A stretch of DNA of 64,000 nt from Sphaerulina vaccinii (lineage: Eukaryota > Ascomycota > Dothideomycetes > Mycosphaerellales > Mycosphaerellaceae). A program made the position numbers and the translations under genes. The stretch is from positions 3,162,001 through 3,226,000 of the forward strand of contig JAKUDP010000001.1 in NCBI GenBank assembly GCA_022570795.1, given 5' to 3'. The notes under the pieces were generated by a model that did not search any database, had not been told where the DNA came from, and saw only the letters and a program-made list of their open reading frames with translations. This document shows positions 51,714-61,700 of the stretch, one piece after another; positions within the stretch are counted from its first letter, which is position 1, and the number at the start of each line of letters is the position of its first letter.

Positions 51714-53200
51714 ATGTCGAATTCACAGACGATGGAAGTCCAGCAGGATGCGCACAGCACGCAGAGCGAAGAGGTGGACAAGAAAGACCAGCCGAAGAGC
51801 AGGAGACCACCGAGTGAGATGCGCTCGAACACCGGACTGCGCGGAATATGTTTTGGCTGATGAAGGAGGACAGATAATGCCTTTCGCCAGCAGCGACTGA
51901 AGGCCTGGCAGCCCATCTTGACGCCCAAGACGGTGCTGCCACTCTTCTTCGCGGTCGGTGTCATATTTGCGCCCATTGGAGGCGTGCTATTATGGGCCAG
52001 CTCGACCGTCCAGGAGCTGATCATCGACTATTCGGACTGCAATGCGACTGCACCTCTATGTAGCGCCGGGTATGAGGCCATACCGAGCGGCAAGATCACG
52101 TCGCATTTCAAGAACACCACAGATGCAGCGGAAGTGCCCAGATGGTGTCGAGACGTGAACGTGGAGGTCGGCTTCCCGACGTTACTGAACAGCAGTCTGC
52201 CTACAGTACACAATGTCTCGACGACGCAATGTCATCTTCAATTCTATATCCCCGACAGGCTGTCTGGACCGGTGCTGCTCTACTACCAGCTCACCAACTT
52301 CTACCAAAACCACCGAAGATATGTGCAGTCCTTCGATCAGGACCAGCTGAAGGGAACGTTCCGGGACAACAGCTCGATCTCTGGCAGCAACTGCGACCCT
52401 CTCGAGCGTGGCAAGGTCAATGACAGCGATACGGATGAGAAGCCATACTACCCATGTGGGCTCATTGCAAACTCGATGTTCAATGATACATTCGCGATGC
52501 CAGTGCTGTTGAATCCTTCATCCTCCAGCAGCACTAATGTCACCTACAACATGACCAACGAGAACATTGCATGGTCATCAGATGCCGACTTGTACGGCAT
52601 TGCGCCATATACAACAGATGAGGTCGTTCCTCCACCGAACTGGAGGGTAGCATATCCGGATGGGTACACTTCAGACTACCCAATCCCGAATCTCAAGATC
52701 TGGGAAGAGTTTCAGGTGTGGATGCGCACGGCAGGTCTGCCAACGTTCAGCAAACTTGCCTTGCGAAACGACAATGAAGCCATGGAGATTGGGACGTACG
52801 AGATGATAATAAATGACTGTAAGTGGAGGACTTGGCGAAACCCGACACCCGGGTTGTGACTAACGCCACTTCTGTTAGACTTCCCTGTGACCATCTACGA
52901 CGGCACCAAGTCGATTCTACTGTCGACTCGGACTGTCATGGGTGGCCGCAATCCGTTCCTCGGCATTGCATATATCGTCGTGGGAGGCTTATGCATCGTG
53001 CTGGGCGGTCTCTTCACCGTCACGCAATTGATTAGACCAAGGTCAGTATCTGTCAAGGCGGGATCTTTCAGCGAAGGTATTGGCTAACGCGTTGACAATG
53101 CAGAAAACTGGGTGACCACAGTTACCTGACCTGGAACTCCGAGGGCCCATCAACGGCAACTACAACCGGACGAGCACCTAGAACTAACGAAGCAGCATAA
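51714..53200 (+). CDS. CDC50: Cdc50/Lem3 family subunit of P4-ATPase lipid flippase
   Basis: Four exons (51714-51813, 51874-52818, 52879-53041, 53104-53200) join to 434 residues; the introns are 60, 60 and 62 nt. ATG 51714 starts MSNSQTMEVQQDAHSTQ. The first splice restores RRPPNNAFRQQRLKAWQPIL, the conserved cytosolic motif before the first membrane helix (FFAVGVIFAPIGGVLLWAS). The large extracellular loop has paired Cys (DYSDCNATAPLC, GSNCDPL, YYPCGLIANSMFNDT), many NxT/S sites, and TNFYQNHRRYVQSFD. The last splice sites restore MIINDYFPVTIYDGTKSI and FTVTQLIRPRKLGDHSYLTW. The second membrane helix is FLGIAYIVVGGLCIVLGGLF. Cdc50 proteins are obligate partners of Drs2-type P4-ATPases that flip aminophospholipids in Golgi, endosomal and plasma membranes. 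Confidence 0.96.
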
Positions 53201-53942
53201 ATGAAGACACGACCATTGTTCATTGTTCAAGTACGCAGTCGGTACAAGGCGTTCTGGTGTTTCAGGTGCAGCGCGATCAGCATCGGGGTTCTGCACGGGT
53301 ATCTAAACATTTTCCCGGTCGTGCTACAGATGCATCACGGAAGATTGCCTTACTACAACTATCCTTATGACCAGCCCATCTGTGTCGCTGAGACACGACA
53401 TTCGCCCTCCCGTCAACGGCAAGTACACGAGTATATCCTTTATACTCCTCCATACCGTCCGAGCTTATCCGCCTCTTCGCTGATCTGTTGTCTGAGCGCA
53501 CCAGACCGGCTGCTCAGCCGTGGCAAACATGTTCTGAGCTTAGTGACTTACTGACTTGGAATCTCGAAGCTCTAGATTCGTCCTCTGGATCGACATCTCG
53601 GTAGAATCTATCTACCACAATGCCGGGTCGTCTTTGTTCGACCTTTCCTACACAACGTGTAAGGCCGCAAACGTCAAGCATTCGACTCCGAACACCCCGG
53701 GTGAGAAGTAGAACTGGCCATTGCGACAATGTTGTTATATACCAAGGGAGTGGTCCCACCATAACATCAAGAGTCGACAGCTTGTGGTTTTGGTATATCG
53801 GGCAGGGGCATCAACTACTTATTATACTTCATCTGCAGCTGAGAGGTCATATAAGACAAGAGTCAGGCTTACATTCCTCGGATCGACCGAACTTCGGACA
53901 CAAGAACCATTCCATCGCTGAAGACGGACACCACTCACAATA
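53201..53942. other. Intergenic, promoter of the secreted metalloprotease
   Basis: About 0.74 kb. A TATA-like element CATATAAG at 53848-53855 lies 88-95 nt upstream of the protease ATG. No other feature. Confidence 0.4.
53848..53855 (+). promoter_or_regulatory. TATA-like element before the M43 protease
   Basis: CATATAAG lies 88-95 bases upstream of ATG 53943, a usual distance for a TATA box with a short leader. No experimental support. Confidence 0.35.
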
Positions 53943-54872
53943 ATGAAGGGCTTCACTGTTGCCGCCTTGGCGACGATCCTGTCTGTGGCATCAGCAGCAG
54001 CACCAAATGCTGATGGTGTGTCATCATTTGTGGATCCTGCCACGAATCTCACCATCAGTCGATTCGACTGTGGCACAACGAGAGCGACAGCCTCAGCACA
54101 TTTCAATGAAACAACCAAATTCTTGCTACGCGCAGGGCGCAGACCTGGTGCAATGTCAGCACTGTTCAAACGGCAGACTGTCACACCTGCAGTCACTGTA
54201 CAGACCTACCTTCATCTCCTGACGACTATAGCCAATGCTGGCACTTTAACGCAAGATATGGCCACCGCACAGGTGGCCGCGCTGAACACAGCTTACAATC
54301 CCATTGGCATCACATTCAATCTCGTCAATGTCTCTACCACAGTCAACGATAGCTGGGCAATAGCTGATGGCACCGCTATGGACGATCTCAAGAAAGCCCT
54401 TCGAGTAGGAACATACAAAGATCTCAACCTCTACTTCCACTCCGACTTCAGTGGCGGAATCCTCGGAACTTGCACCTTACCATCTCAAGTCACAGCGCAA
54501 ACGGACGTCTCACAATACTACACAGATGGTTGCAACATCAATGCAAACACCATGCCGGGCGGCTCCATGACTGGCTACAACATGGGCATGACAGCTGTGC
54601 ACGAAACTGGTCACTGGCTCGGTTTGCTGCATACATTTGAGGGCTACTCTTGTGACGGTGATGGAGATCTCATCAGTGATACTCCACAGCAGAGTACAAG
54701 CACTGATGGCTGTCCTGCTAAGCCGCCGAAGGATAGTTGTCCTACGAAGACTGGAGTAGATGCTATTCATAATTATATGGATTACTCCAGTGATGCTTGT
54801 TATTCGCAGTTTACGCCGGGACAGGTTGCGAGGATTCAGACGTTGTGGACTACTTACAGGGCGGACTTTTAG
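53943..54872 (+). CDS. Secreted M43 (pappalysin/PAPP-A-like) metalloprotease
   Basis: ATG 53943 gives 309 residues without introns. A signal peptide (MKGFTVAALATILSVASA) and a propeptide-like part ending near KRQTVTPAV are visible; the Lys-Arg at about residue 77 would fit processing by a Kex2-type protease. The zinc motif HETGHWLGLLHTF (HExxHxxGxxH) lies at about residue 220. A Met-turn NYMDYSSDACYSQFTPGQ follows, with a Ca/Cys-rich loop (DGDGDLISDTPQQSTSTDGC) as in ulilysin and PAPP-A. The enzyme should be secreted and cleave peptide bonds in extracellular proteins. Homologues are common in saprotrophic and pathogenic fungi and are associated with nutrition. Cysteines are paired (CDCG/C-GTTRATASA, CTLP, CNIN, CPAK, CPTK, CYSQ). 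Confidence 0.93.
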   Translation: MKGFTVAALATILSVASAAAPNADGVSSFVDPATNLTISRFDCGTTRATASAHFNETTKFLLRAGRRPGAMSALFKRQTVTPAVTVQTYLHLLTTIANAGTLTQDMATAQVAALNTAYNPIGITFNLVNVSTTVNDSWAIADGTAMDDLKKALRVGTYKDLNLYFHSDFSGGILGTCTLPSQVTAQTDVSQYYTDGCNINANTMPGGSMTGYNMGMTAVHETGHWLGLLHTFEGYSCDGDGDLISDTPQQSTSTDGCPAKPPKDSCPTKTGVDAIHNYMDYSSDACYSQFTPGQVARIQTLWTTYRADF

Positions 54873-55490
54873 TCGTATGTTGGGTGGGAGTGCCTAAAGG
54901 ATGTAATGGATGTGATGAATGGAATGCTGGATTGATGAGACGATCTGTATATATCGACTATGGCCTGTTTGGTTCGACTTGTATATATTTGACAGGGATT
55001 GTACATAATACTCAACTTTGACTGATGAAGCTTCTGAATACTCTTTCCACGCCGCACCTATGTAGCACGCGACATGGTCTATACCCTTGTATATGCTTAT
55101 GCAGCCTTACAGGCCTCAATCTTGATAACGATAAGGTCCTTAACAATAGTTCGCAGTCTTGATCCACTACTTCATCAAGAAGTAGGGCAGACACCGTCAG
55201 TTACCCTGGAGAACTAACCGTATCCGCATGGACTTTCCTCTCCCGCAACTCTACCGCAGCCGCATCGCGTGGCTTTTCTTACTCACTCGAATTACGTTCG
55301 TCCGCGTGCGAGAGGCGTTCGAGCTATCGAGCTTCCGGACTGGGGCCGTGATGTCTGGAACGTCAGGAAGATAGCAGGTGCAAGATAGCGAGGTAGTATC
55401 ATCTACTACCGTAACTACCACTTCCTCCTTCACGCGTCCTTCCCTTCTGTTTCTCCAACATCATCATCAACATTTGGATATCTGGACACG
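54873..55490. other. Intergenic
   Basis: Between two plus-strand genes, about 0.6 kb. The right end is a pyrimidine-rich leader (TTCTGTTTCTCCAACATC near 55445). No gene. Confidence 0.4.
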
Positions 55491-57167
55491 ATGGACGCCA
55501 TGAAGAGACGACTATCCGCTGGGAGCGGCGTTCGCGCAGGCTCAGTCTCAGCGCAGAATGCAGATGCGGATCTGGCAAAGATGGGCTACAAGAGTGAACT
55601 GCCTCGCAGCTTGAGCATGTTGTCCATTTTGGGATTATCCTTCGCCATCATGGCCGTGCCGTTCGGATTATCAACAACGCTTTACATCACTCTCACCGAC
55701 GGCCAATCAGTTACCATCATTTGGGGCTGGGTTCTGGTCTCCCTGATCTCTCTCTCAATAGCAGCCTCGCTCGCCGAGATCTGCGCTGTTTACCCTACAG
55801 CTGGAGGAGTGTATTACTGGAGCGCAATGATGTCCACAAAGAAGTACGCGCCAATCGCATCGTGGATTACAGGCTGGTTGAATTTGGTCGGAAACTGGAC
55901 CGTAACGCTTTCGATCAATTTCTCAGGAGCACAACTTATTCTCAGCGCGATAAGTCTTTACCATGAAGATTTTGTGGCCAATGCATGGCAGACAGTTTTG
56001 ATGTTCTGGGCTTGGACGTTGGTTTGCTTCACTGTGAATGCATTTGGATCGAAATATCTGGACATCATCAATAAGGTCTGCATCTACTGGACGGCAGCGA
56101 GTGTGGTTATCATTATGATTGTACTCCTGAGCATGTCGGACAACTATCGATCTGGAGAGTTTGTGTTTGCGCATTATGATGCTAGTGCGAGTGGATGGCC
56201 AAGTGGATGGGCTTTCTTCGTGGGACTGTTACAGGCTGCGTACACGTTAACGGGATATGGATTGGTAGCATCGATGTGCGAAGAAGTTCAGAACCCGGCG
56301 AGAGAAGTTCCGAAAGCCATGGTGCTATCTGTGGCGGCTGCAGGTATCACTGGAATCATCTACTTGATCCCCATCCTGTTCGTGCTGCCGGATGTCGACA
56401 TACTGTTGAGTGTCGCCAGTGGACAGCCTATTGGAACGTTGTTCAAGATTGTGACTGGCTCGACCGGAGGAGGCTTCGGCCTGCTTTTCCTAATCTTGGG
56501 CATTCTGTTCTTTGCCGGAGTAGGATCTCTCACTGCAGCAAGCCGTTGCACTTATGCTTTTGCTCGTGATGGAGCAATCCCGGGCTACAAATGGATTGGA
56601 ACGACGAACAAGAAGCTCAACATTCCACTCTGGGGACTGGTTCTGTCTACAGTAGTGGACATGCTGCTTGGTTTGATCTACTTTGGCTCTACAGCTGCAT
56701 TCAACTCCTTCACCGGAGTGGCTACGATCTGTCTGTCGTGTGGGTACGGTCTGCCTATCTTGGTCTCAGTGCTCAGAGGCCGCAAGATGGTGAAGCACTC
56801 GACGTTCTCGCTCGGCAAGTTTGGCTTTGCGATCAATATCCTCTGTCTATGCTGGATCCTGCTTGCTATTGTGCTCTTCTGCATGCCTGTGAGCTTACCA
56901 GTAAGTATAGCGTCCATTCGCCAGGCTGACATCTTGCTAACATATTCACAGGTCAAAGCATCATCCATGAACTACGCATCTGTCGTATTCGTGGCATTCG
57001 CTGCGGCATCGGCTCTGTGGTATGCCATTCACGGCAGAAAGTCCTTCACAGGACCTCCAGTCGTACAAGATGCAGAGCCTGCACTTGAGGGCAAGCCGCA
57101 TCCAGTTGATGGCGACGGAGAACTGGGCATAGACTATGAGAAGCAGCCTTCATATAAAGTACAGTAG
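55491..57167 (+). CDS. Amino acid/choline/GABA permease (APC superfamily, ACT family)
   Basis: ATG 55491. One 51-nt intron (56901-56951: GTAAGT donor, GCTAAC branch, CACAG acceptor) contains no stop and keeps the frame, so the spliced protein is 541 residues and the unspliced one 558. The family start is KSELPRSLSMLSILGLSFAI, followed by VPFGLSTTLYITLTDG and the block ASLAEICAVYPTAGGVYYWS. Twelve hydrophobic segments follow. Also visible are SMCEEVQNPAREVPKAM, SRCTYAFARDGAIPG and the conserved FNSFTGVATICLSCGYGLPI. Known members (Hnm1/Uga4 type) import choline, GABA, polyamines or amino acids with protons across plasma or vacuolar membranes. The C-terminal tail is acidic. Substrate is not determinable here. 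Confidence 0.92.
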   Translation: MDAMKRRLSAGSGVRAGSVSAQNADADLAKMGYKSELPRSLSMLSILGLSFAIMAVPFGLSTTLYITLTDGQSVTIIWGWVLVSLISLSIAASLAEICAVYPTAGGVYYWSAMMSTKKYAPIASWITGWLNLVGNWTVTLSINFSGAQLILSAISLYHEDFVANAWQTVLMFWAWTLVCFTVNAFGSKYLDIINKVCIYWTAASVVIIMIVLLSMSDNYRSGEFVFAHYDASASGWPSGWAFFVGLLQAAYTLTGYGLVASMCEEVQNPAREVPKAMVLSVAAAGITGIIYLIPILFVLPDVDILLSVASGQPIGTLFKIVTGSTGGGFGLLFLILGILFFAGVGSLTAASRCTYAFARDGAIPGYKWIGTTNKKLNIPLWGLVLSTVVDMLLGLIYFGSTAAFNSFTGVATICLSCGYGLPILVSVLRGRKMVKHSTFSLGKFGFAINILCLCWILLAIVLFCMPVSLPVSIASIRQADILLTYSQVKASSMNYASVVFVAFAAASALWYAIHGRKSFTGPPVVQDAEPALEGKPHPVDGDGELGIDYEKQPSYKVQ

Positions 57168-57563
57168 GCGCATGAGACGTGCTGACGTCTGAGCATACTT
57201 AGCACTTTCACCTTACTCCAACTCACTTCGCACGTGCTTCCAGTGTGCTATCAGCTTCGGAGGCGGAGCACGATCCGTCCACAATAGTGCAGACCAGAAG
57301 CATCGTGGGGTCGTTCAAATGTTAAGCACATTCCGATGTTGACATGATCTAGATTCCTCGACTGTTTGCCAGAGCTCATTCCTCGCCATGTCAATCTCCC
57401 CGGTCGGCGACACGCGACGCGTGACAGATGCCGATTGCATGTTCTGGACAGCATCTGCCGTTGATGTCGACTCCTGCTTCATCTGCTCTATACCAAGTCG
57501 CAATATCCCAATCGCTATACTCACCTCCAGTCACTCGTTCACTGATCATTCAAGCTCGCAAAG
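57168..57563. other. Intergenic
   Basis: Promoter and leader of the Rds1-like gene; short frames only, nothing recognised. Confidence 0.4.
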
Positions 57564-58650
57564 ATGAAGGCTACCATTGCTGCCGTACTGGCTCTTGCGG
57601 CTTCCAGCCATGCTCGACCTCATACGACCTCTCTCAAGAAAAGACAGACCTTGGCCAAGTTCAACGATGTCGACATTCTCAACTATGCGTTGACACTGGA
57701 ACATCTCGAGGACAAGTTCTACAGGGAAGCACTTGCCAACTACACCCAAGCCGACTTCGCCGCTGCTGGCTACGATGCGACCTTTTACAAGAACTTGGTA
57801 GAGGTCAGCTATGATGAGACGACTCACGTTGCTTTCCTGACTGGGGCTCTCTCTGGAGCTGGCGCTACGCCGGTCAAGGAGTGCACTTATGCATTTGGTG
57901 TCGATTCTGTTGCTGGTTTCGTGGGTCTGGCGTCTGTTCTCGAAGGCGTTGGTACTTCTGCCTAGTAAGTTGGCGAGTATTGTAACGATCAAGCACACCG
58001 ACTGATCATACACTTCACAGCCTTGGTGCAGCACGCCAAATCGCCAACAAAGACTATCTCACTGCTGCAGGCTCTGTCCTTACAGTCGAAGCCCGCCACA
58101 GCTCCTACATCCGTGCTTCACTCAAGCAATCTCCTTTCCCTTCACCACAAGAAGTCCCGCTCACTCCCAACGAAGTGTACACTCTAGCCTCAGCCTTCAT
58201 CACAGCCTGCCCAGCAGACAACCCATCTCTGCCAGTCAAAGCTTTCCCAGCTCTTGCACTGACTTCCACTGGAACTGTCTCGACCGGCTCGACAATCACA
58301 GTTTCGACACCGAAATATGTTCTCAAAGCTGCGGATTCTGATGCTCATATCTATGCGAGCTTTGTGTCTGCTGGTGGACCGGTCTGGGCTCCGTTGACTC
58401 CGCTTGCCAATGGTTTGGACTATCATGTCACTATTCCTGCTGGTGTATTTGGACAGAGCTAGTAAGTGCGATGCAAGCGTGACGAGATCCATATACTGAC
58501 CTTGTTCGTTTAGTCTTCTGTTCTCGAACTGCAATAATGTTACGGCATTGACTGATGCCCAGATTGTCGCTGGACCTGCTATTGTGGAGGTGAGTGATTT
58601 GTTATTCGTTCACATTTGACAAGCTGACGTCGATTTAGGTCACCAAATAA
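57564..58650 (+). CDS. Ferritin-like Rds1-family stress protein, secreted
   Basis: Four exons (57564-57964, 58021-58461, 58514-58589, 58639-58650) join to 309 residues; the introns are 56, 52 and 49 nt, and the last coding exon is just GTC ACC AAA TAA. A signal peptide (MKATIAAVLALAASSHA) and a Lys-Arg at KKRQ suggest secretion and processing. The core is FNDVDILNYALTLEHLEDKF, VSYDETTHVAFLTGAL, LASVLEGVGTSAYLGAAR and GSVLTVEARHSSYIRASL. It has the Glu/His spacing of ferritin-like four-helix bundles (ferritin_2, Rds1 family), found in fungal stress- and glucose-starvation-induced proteins. The C-terminal third is a beta-rich part (LLFSNCNNVTALTDAQIVAG). Metal binding and activity are inferred. 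Confidence 0.92.
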
Positions 58651-58782
58651 GTCGACAAGTGAGAAGAAAGCGCGGTCTGGCTTGAAACTGGACCGGGAGA
58701 GATGGCATGTGGGTAATGGAAAGATGAACATGTGCCTTATCAAGTAGTGGACCAAGAAGTGTTTACGCCTTCAGGCGTTATC

Positions 58783-61700
58783 TTAGTCCTGTTCAATATT
58801 CCAACCGTCCATCAAGCGCTCTATCTCGGCTGATCCAAAGTCGTCATACTCTTCGCGCATCGGCGTTTTGCTCTTGGCAGCGTTCTTGACATCTGGCTTT
58901 GTTTCCAACTCATACCCAAGCACACCGGCACTCCAAGTGAGTTGACAAGTTTCGCACGTCAGCGACGTCGAAAAGTTCAAAATCTTGACAGGCCCTGCAC
59001 AGCGGAAACAAACAAATGCACAAGCCTCGCACAAGGGCTGCTTGTTCTCGTCTGTCTCTACTCGAGCAGGAGCAGAGCACACGCTACACGACGTAGTCAA
59101 GCGCATACCTTCGAGTTTGCAGGTGAAGCACAACTCAAGCTTGCTTCCTCTAGGTCGTACTCGCAGCGGAAAGCATTTCCAACATCGTTCAGCAGACTTA
59201 TCATCGTCCTGCAGTTGAGACAGCGCCACCCCTGCAGTGCCAAAGTTTCGTAACACTCCAGGAATACGAAGCTTAGAACGACCATCATCCTCAAGCTCTT
59301 CGATAGTCGGCAGATATGCGCAATCATGATTGCACGGTGCAGTGTCACTACCAAAGCGTGCGCGCACTCGTGCCAGCAAGTCGTCGCGCGCGTTCTCCGC
59401 CTGCAACAAGCTCTGCTGAAATGCTTCGGCTTTTGGTCCCGCTCCCTCAACGAAGTCGGCAAGCTTTTGTAGATCGTCGATGGCCGCTTGTGCATCACGA
59501 ACACGCACTTGCGCCTTCTCTAGTGCTGGGTCGTAGGGATCGATGTAACCTTCTTGTGCACGCTTTGCTGCTAGATCTGCTTGCACATTCAAGGCTTGCT
59601 GGAACTTGTCCTCCGCGTTGGTGAGCTCCAGACTTGTCGGTGCTGAAAAGGGCCCCCGGTAGAACTCGCCTTGTACAGCCTGCGTCAAAGGCATAGCACC
59701 ACACGGACGGAGCGTGATCTCTCCCAAGCGAAGAAGTGCGTTAGCAGCTTCTAGAGGCTGATCGGAGTTGACGTGTGGCTCCGCTGCAGTGTGCAATTTG
59801 AACTGATGGGCTGTTCCAACAGGTCTTCCCATCTTGAACATATTTATGCGACCATTCTCGGTTCCAACAAGCAGTTCGCAATGGTCGGGACTGAAGGCAC
59901 CTGAAATGATAGCAGACCTATGCTGACGAGGCACGTCGATATCCTCGACGTGTGCATTGTCTTCAGATCTGTAGGGATTCCATACTTTCACAACGCCGTC
60001 CGATGAGCCAGAGTACAAACGAGAACTCGTAGTACCCCAGGACAGGAACCGAACGCCAGTGTCTGTCAGTTCCCGGTCGTAGCCATGCGGGAGAACATTC
60101 AATGACTCGCCATGGGAGAGAACGTGGAGTGGCGCTTGACCTGCTGCCGCCCAGCGCTGATCCCAGACGTAGACCTTGCCATCAGTGGCTCCTGCTGCGA
60201 CCAAGTGATCATTGTATGGGCAGATCAGGACATCATTGATGTCGAGAGCAGGGCATTGCCATCGCACGACAGCCGAGAGTGGCTGACTTGGCGCATAACA
60301 GCTTACTGCTGTGCGCATTCCACGACTGAAGTTCATCCCAGTAGCGTTCGAGGCTACAGCAAAGACGACGGAGGTCGAGCTAGGCCTTGGGTTCCAGCAT
60401 ACATCGAAGACATTCCTGATTATGCCTTTAATCTCAAGTTGCTTCTGATGCTCCATATCCCACAGAGCGGTTTCACCAGCTAGTCGCTTGTCTTCAGCGC
60501 TGCTCGTGCTGTCGCCACTGAATCCTGCAAGCAAGAAGTTACGATGCACGTAGGCTTCTCCCCATTTCAGAGTAGAAGGGAAGATAGAGGTGGTAGTCTG
60601 CAGATCCTTACGTCTCGGTGATCCTGTCCAGACCTTGTCGAGGCTTGTCGAGCCGCTCCTAAAGACGCTGATGCTATCGGTTGCAGAGTGGCAGCCTGTA
60701 GCCACGAGTCCTTCTTGGTGCATAGCCAAAAGATCCACAGAAGCAGCGTGTTCGGCAGCATGTTCGACGGTCGTATGCTTGATGTCTGTTCCTACTAGAT
60801 ATCTCCGCAGCATCTTATCTGTACCTGCTGTGTAAAGAGAGTCCTCCTGGTCAGGCAAGGGCGAGAAAGATGTTGCTGTGACAGTCAAGAAGAGGCGTTG
60901 ATCTTGCGTGTGACGCATTGCACCAAGCGCGTTGGGATTATCAACCTCATCAACAAGAGGACGTGGAACATGGTGCTCCACAAGCTCTTGCAGCTCCCCG
61001 CGCCTGTAGTCGCCAACAAGCAGATTTCTGCTCATATTGTACTGCATTGACTGGTTATCCGTGATCGCAATGGACCCAGCGGCAAACTTCTTGCCAGTTG
61101 ACGCCCACGAGAGGCCAACAACGTCGCCTGATGTCCCGTGGTAGTACTGCTGTAGGCTGTAATCTTTGTAAACATTGTTCTTGAACTCTTCGGGCAGTGT
61201 GCAGCGAGATGATGTCCACGCTCGGGTCCCAGCAACACTACCAAGCTCTCGTTGTCGAAGCATGCGGTCCATGGAGCGGGGGAAGACATTGTCCTGGTGT
61301 GCTAGAGGTGCAGCGGTAGTCTCGCTTGCAGTATCCTCTCCTTCATCAACATTAGCGCCGTCTCTCATAAGACTCCGGGCATCGGCCCACGACATGAAGC
61401 CGTCCGTCGCAGCAATATGACTCTTTCGCGAACGTTTGCTTCGAACATGGTCGTTTGTATCAGACCGATGCAGATCAGGTGCTTGTCGTGCTGGACCTCC
61501 TTGCCTTATCTTAGTATACCAACACACCTGCAGAGAACCTGCAGTCCGTCCGTTGAAGTAAGGCACCATAGCTTTCCAGTCCAGCTGCTCTTCCTCTCTC
61601 AACCTTCTGAGCAAGGTAAGCTCTTCGGCAGTGTATTGACTGCCAAATTTGCTACCTGGAGCAGCAATGGTTGGCTGTGCGACGCTAGGCTGTGGCGCTA

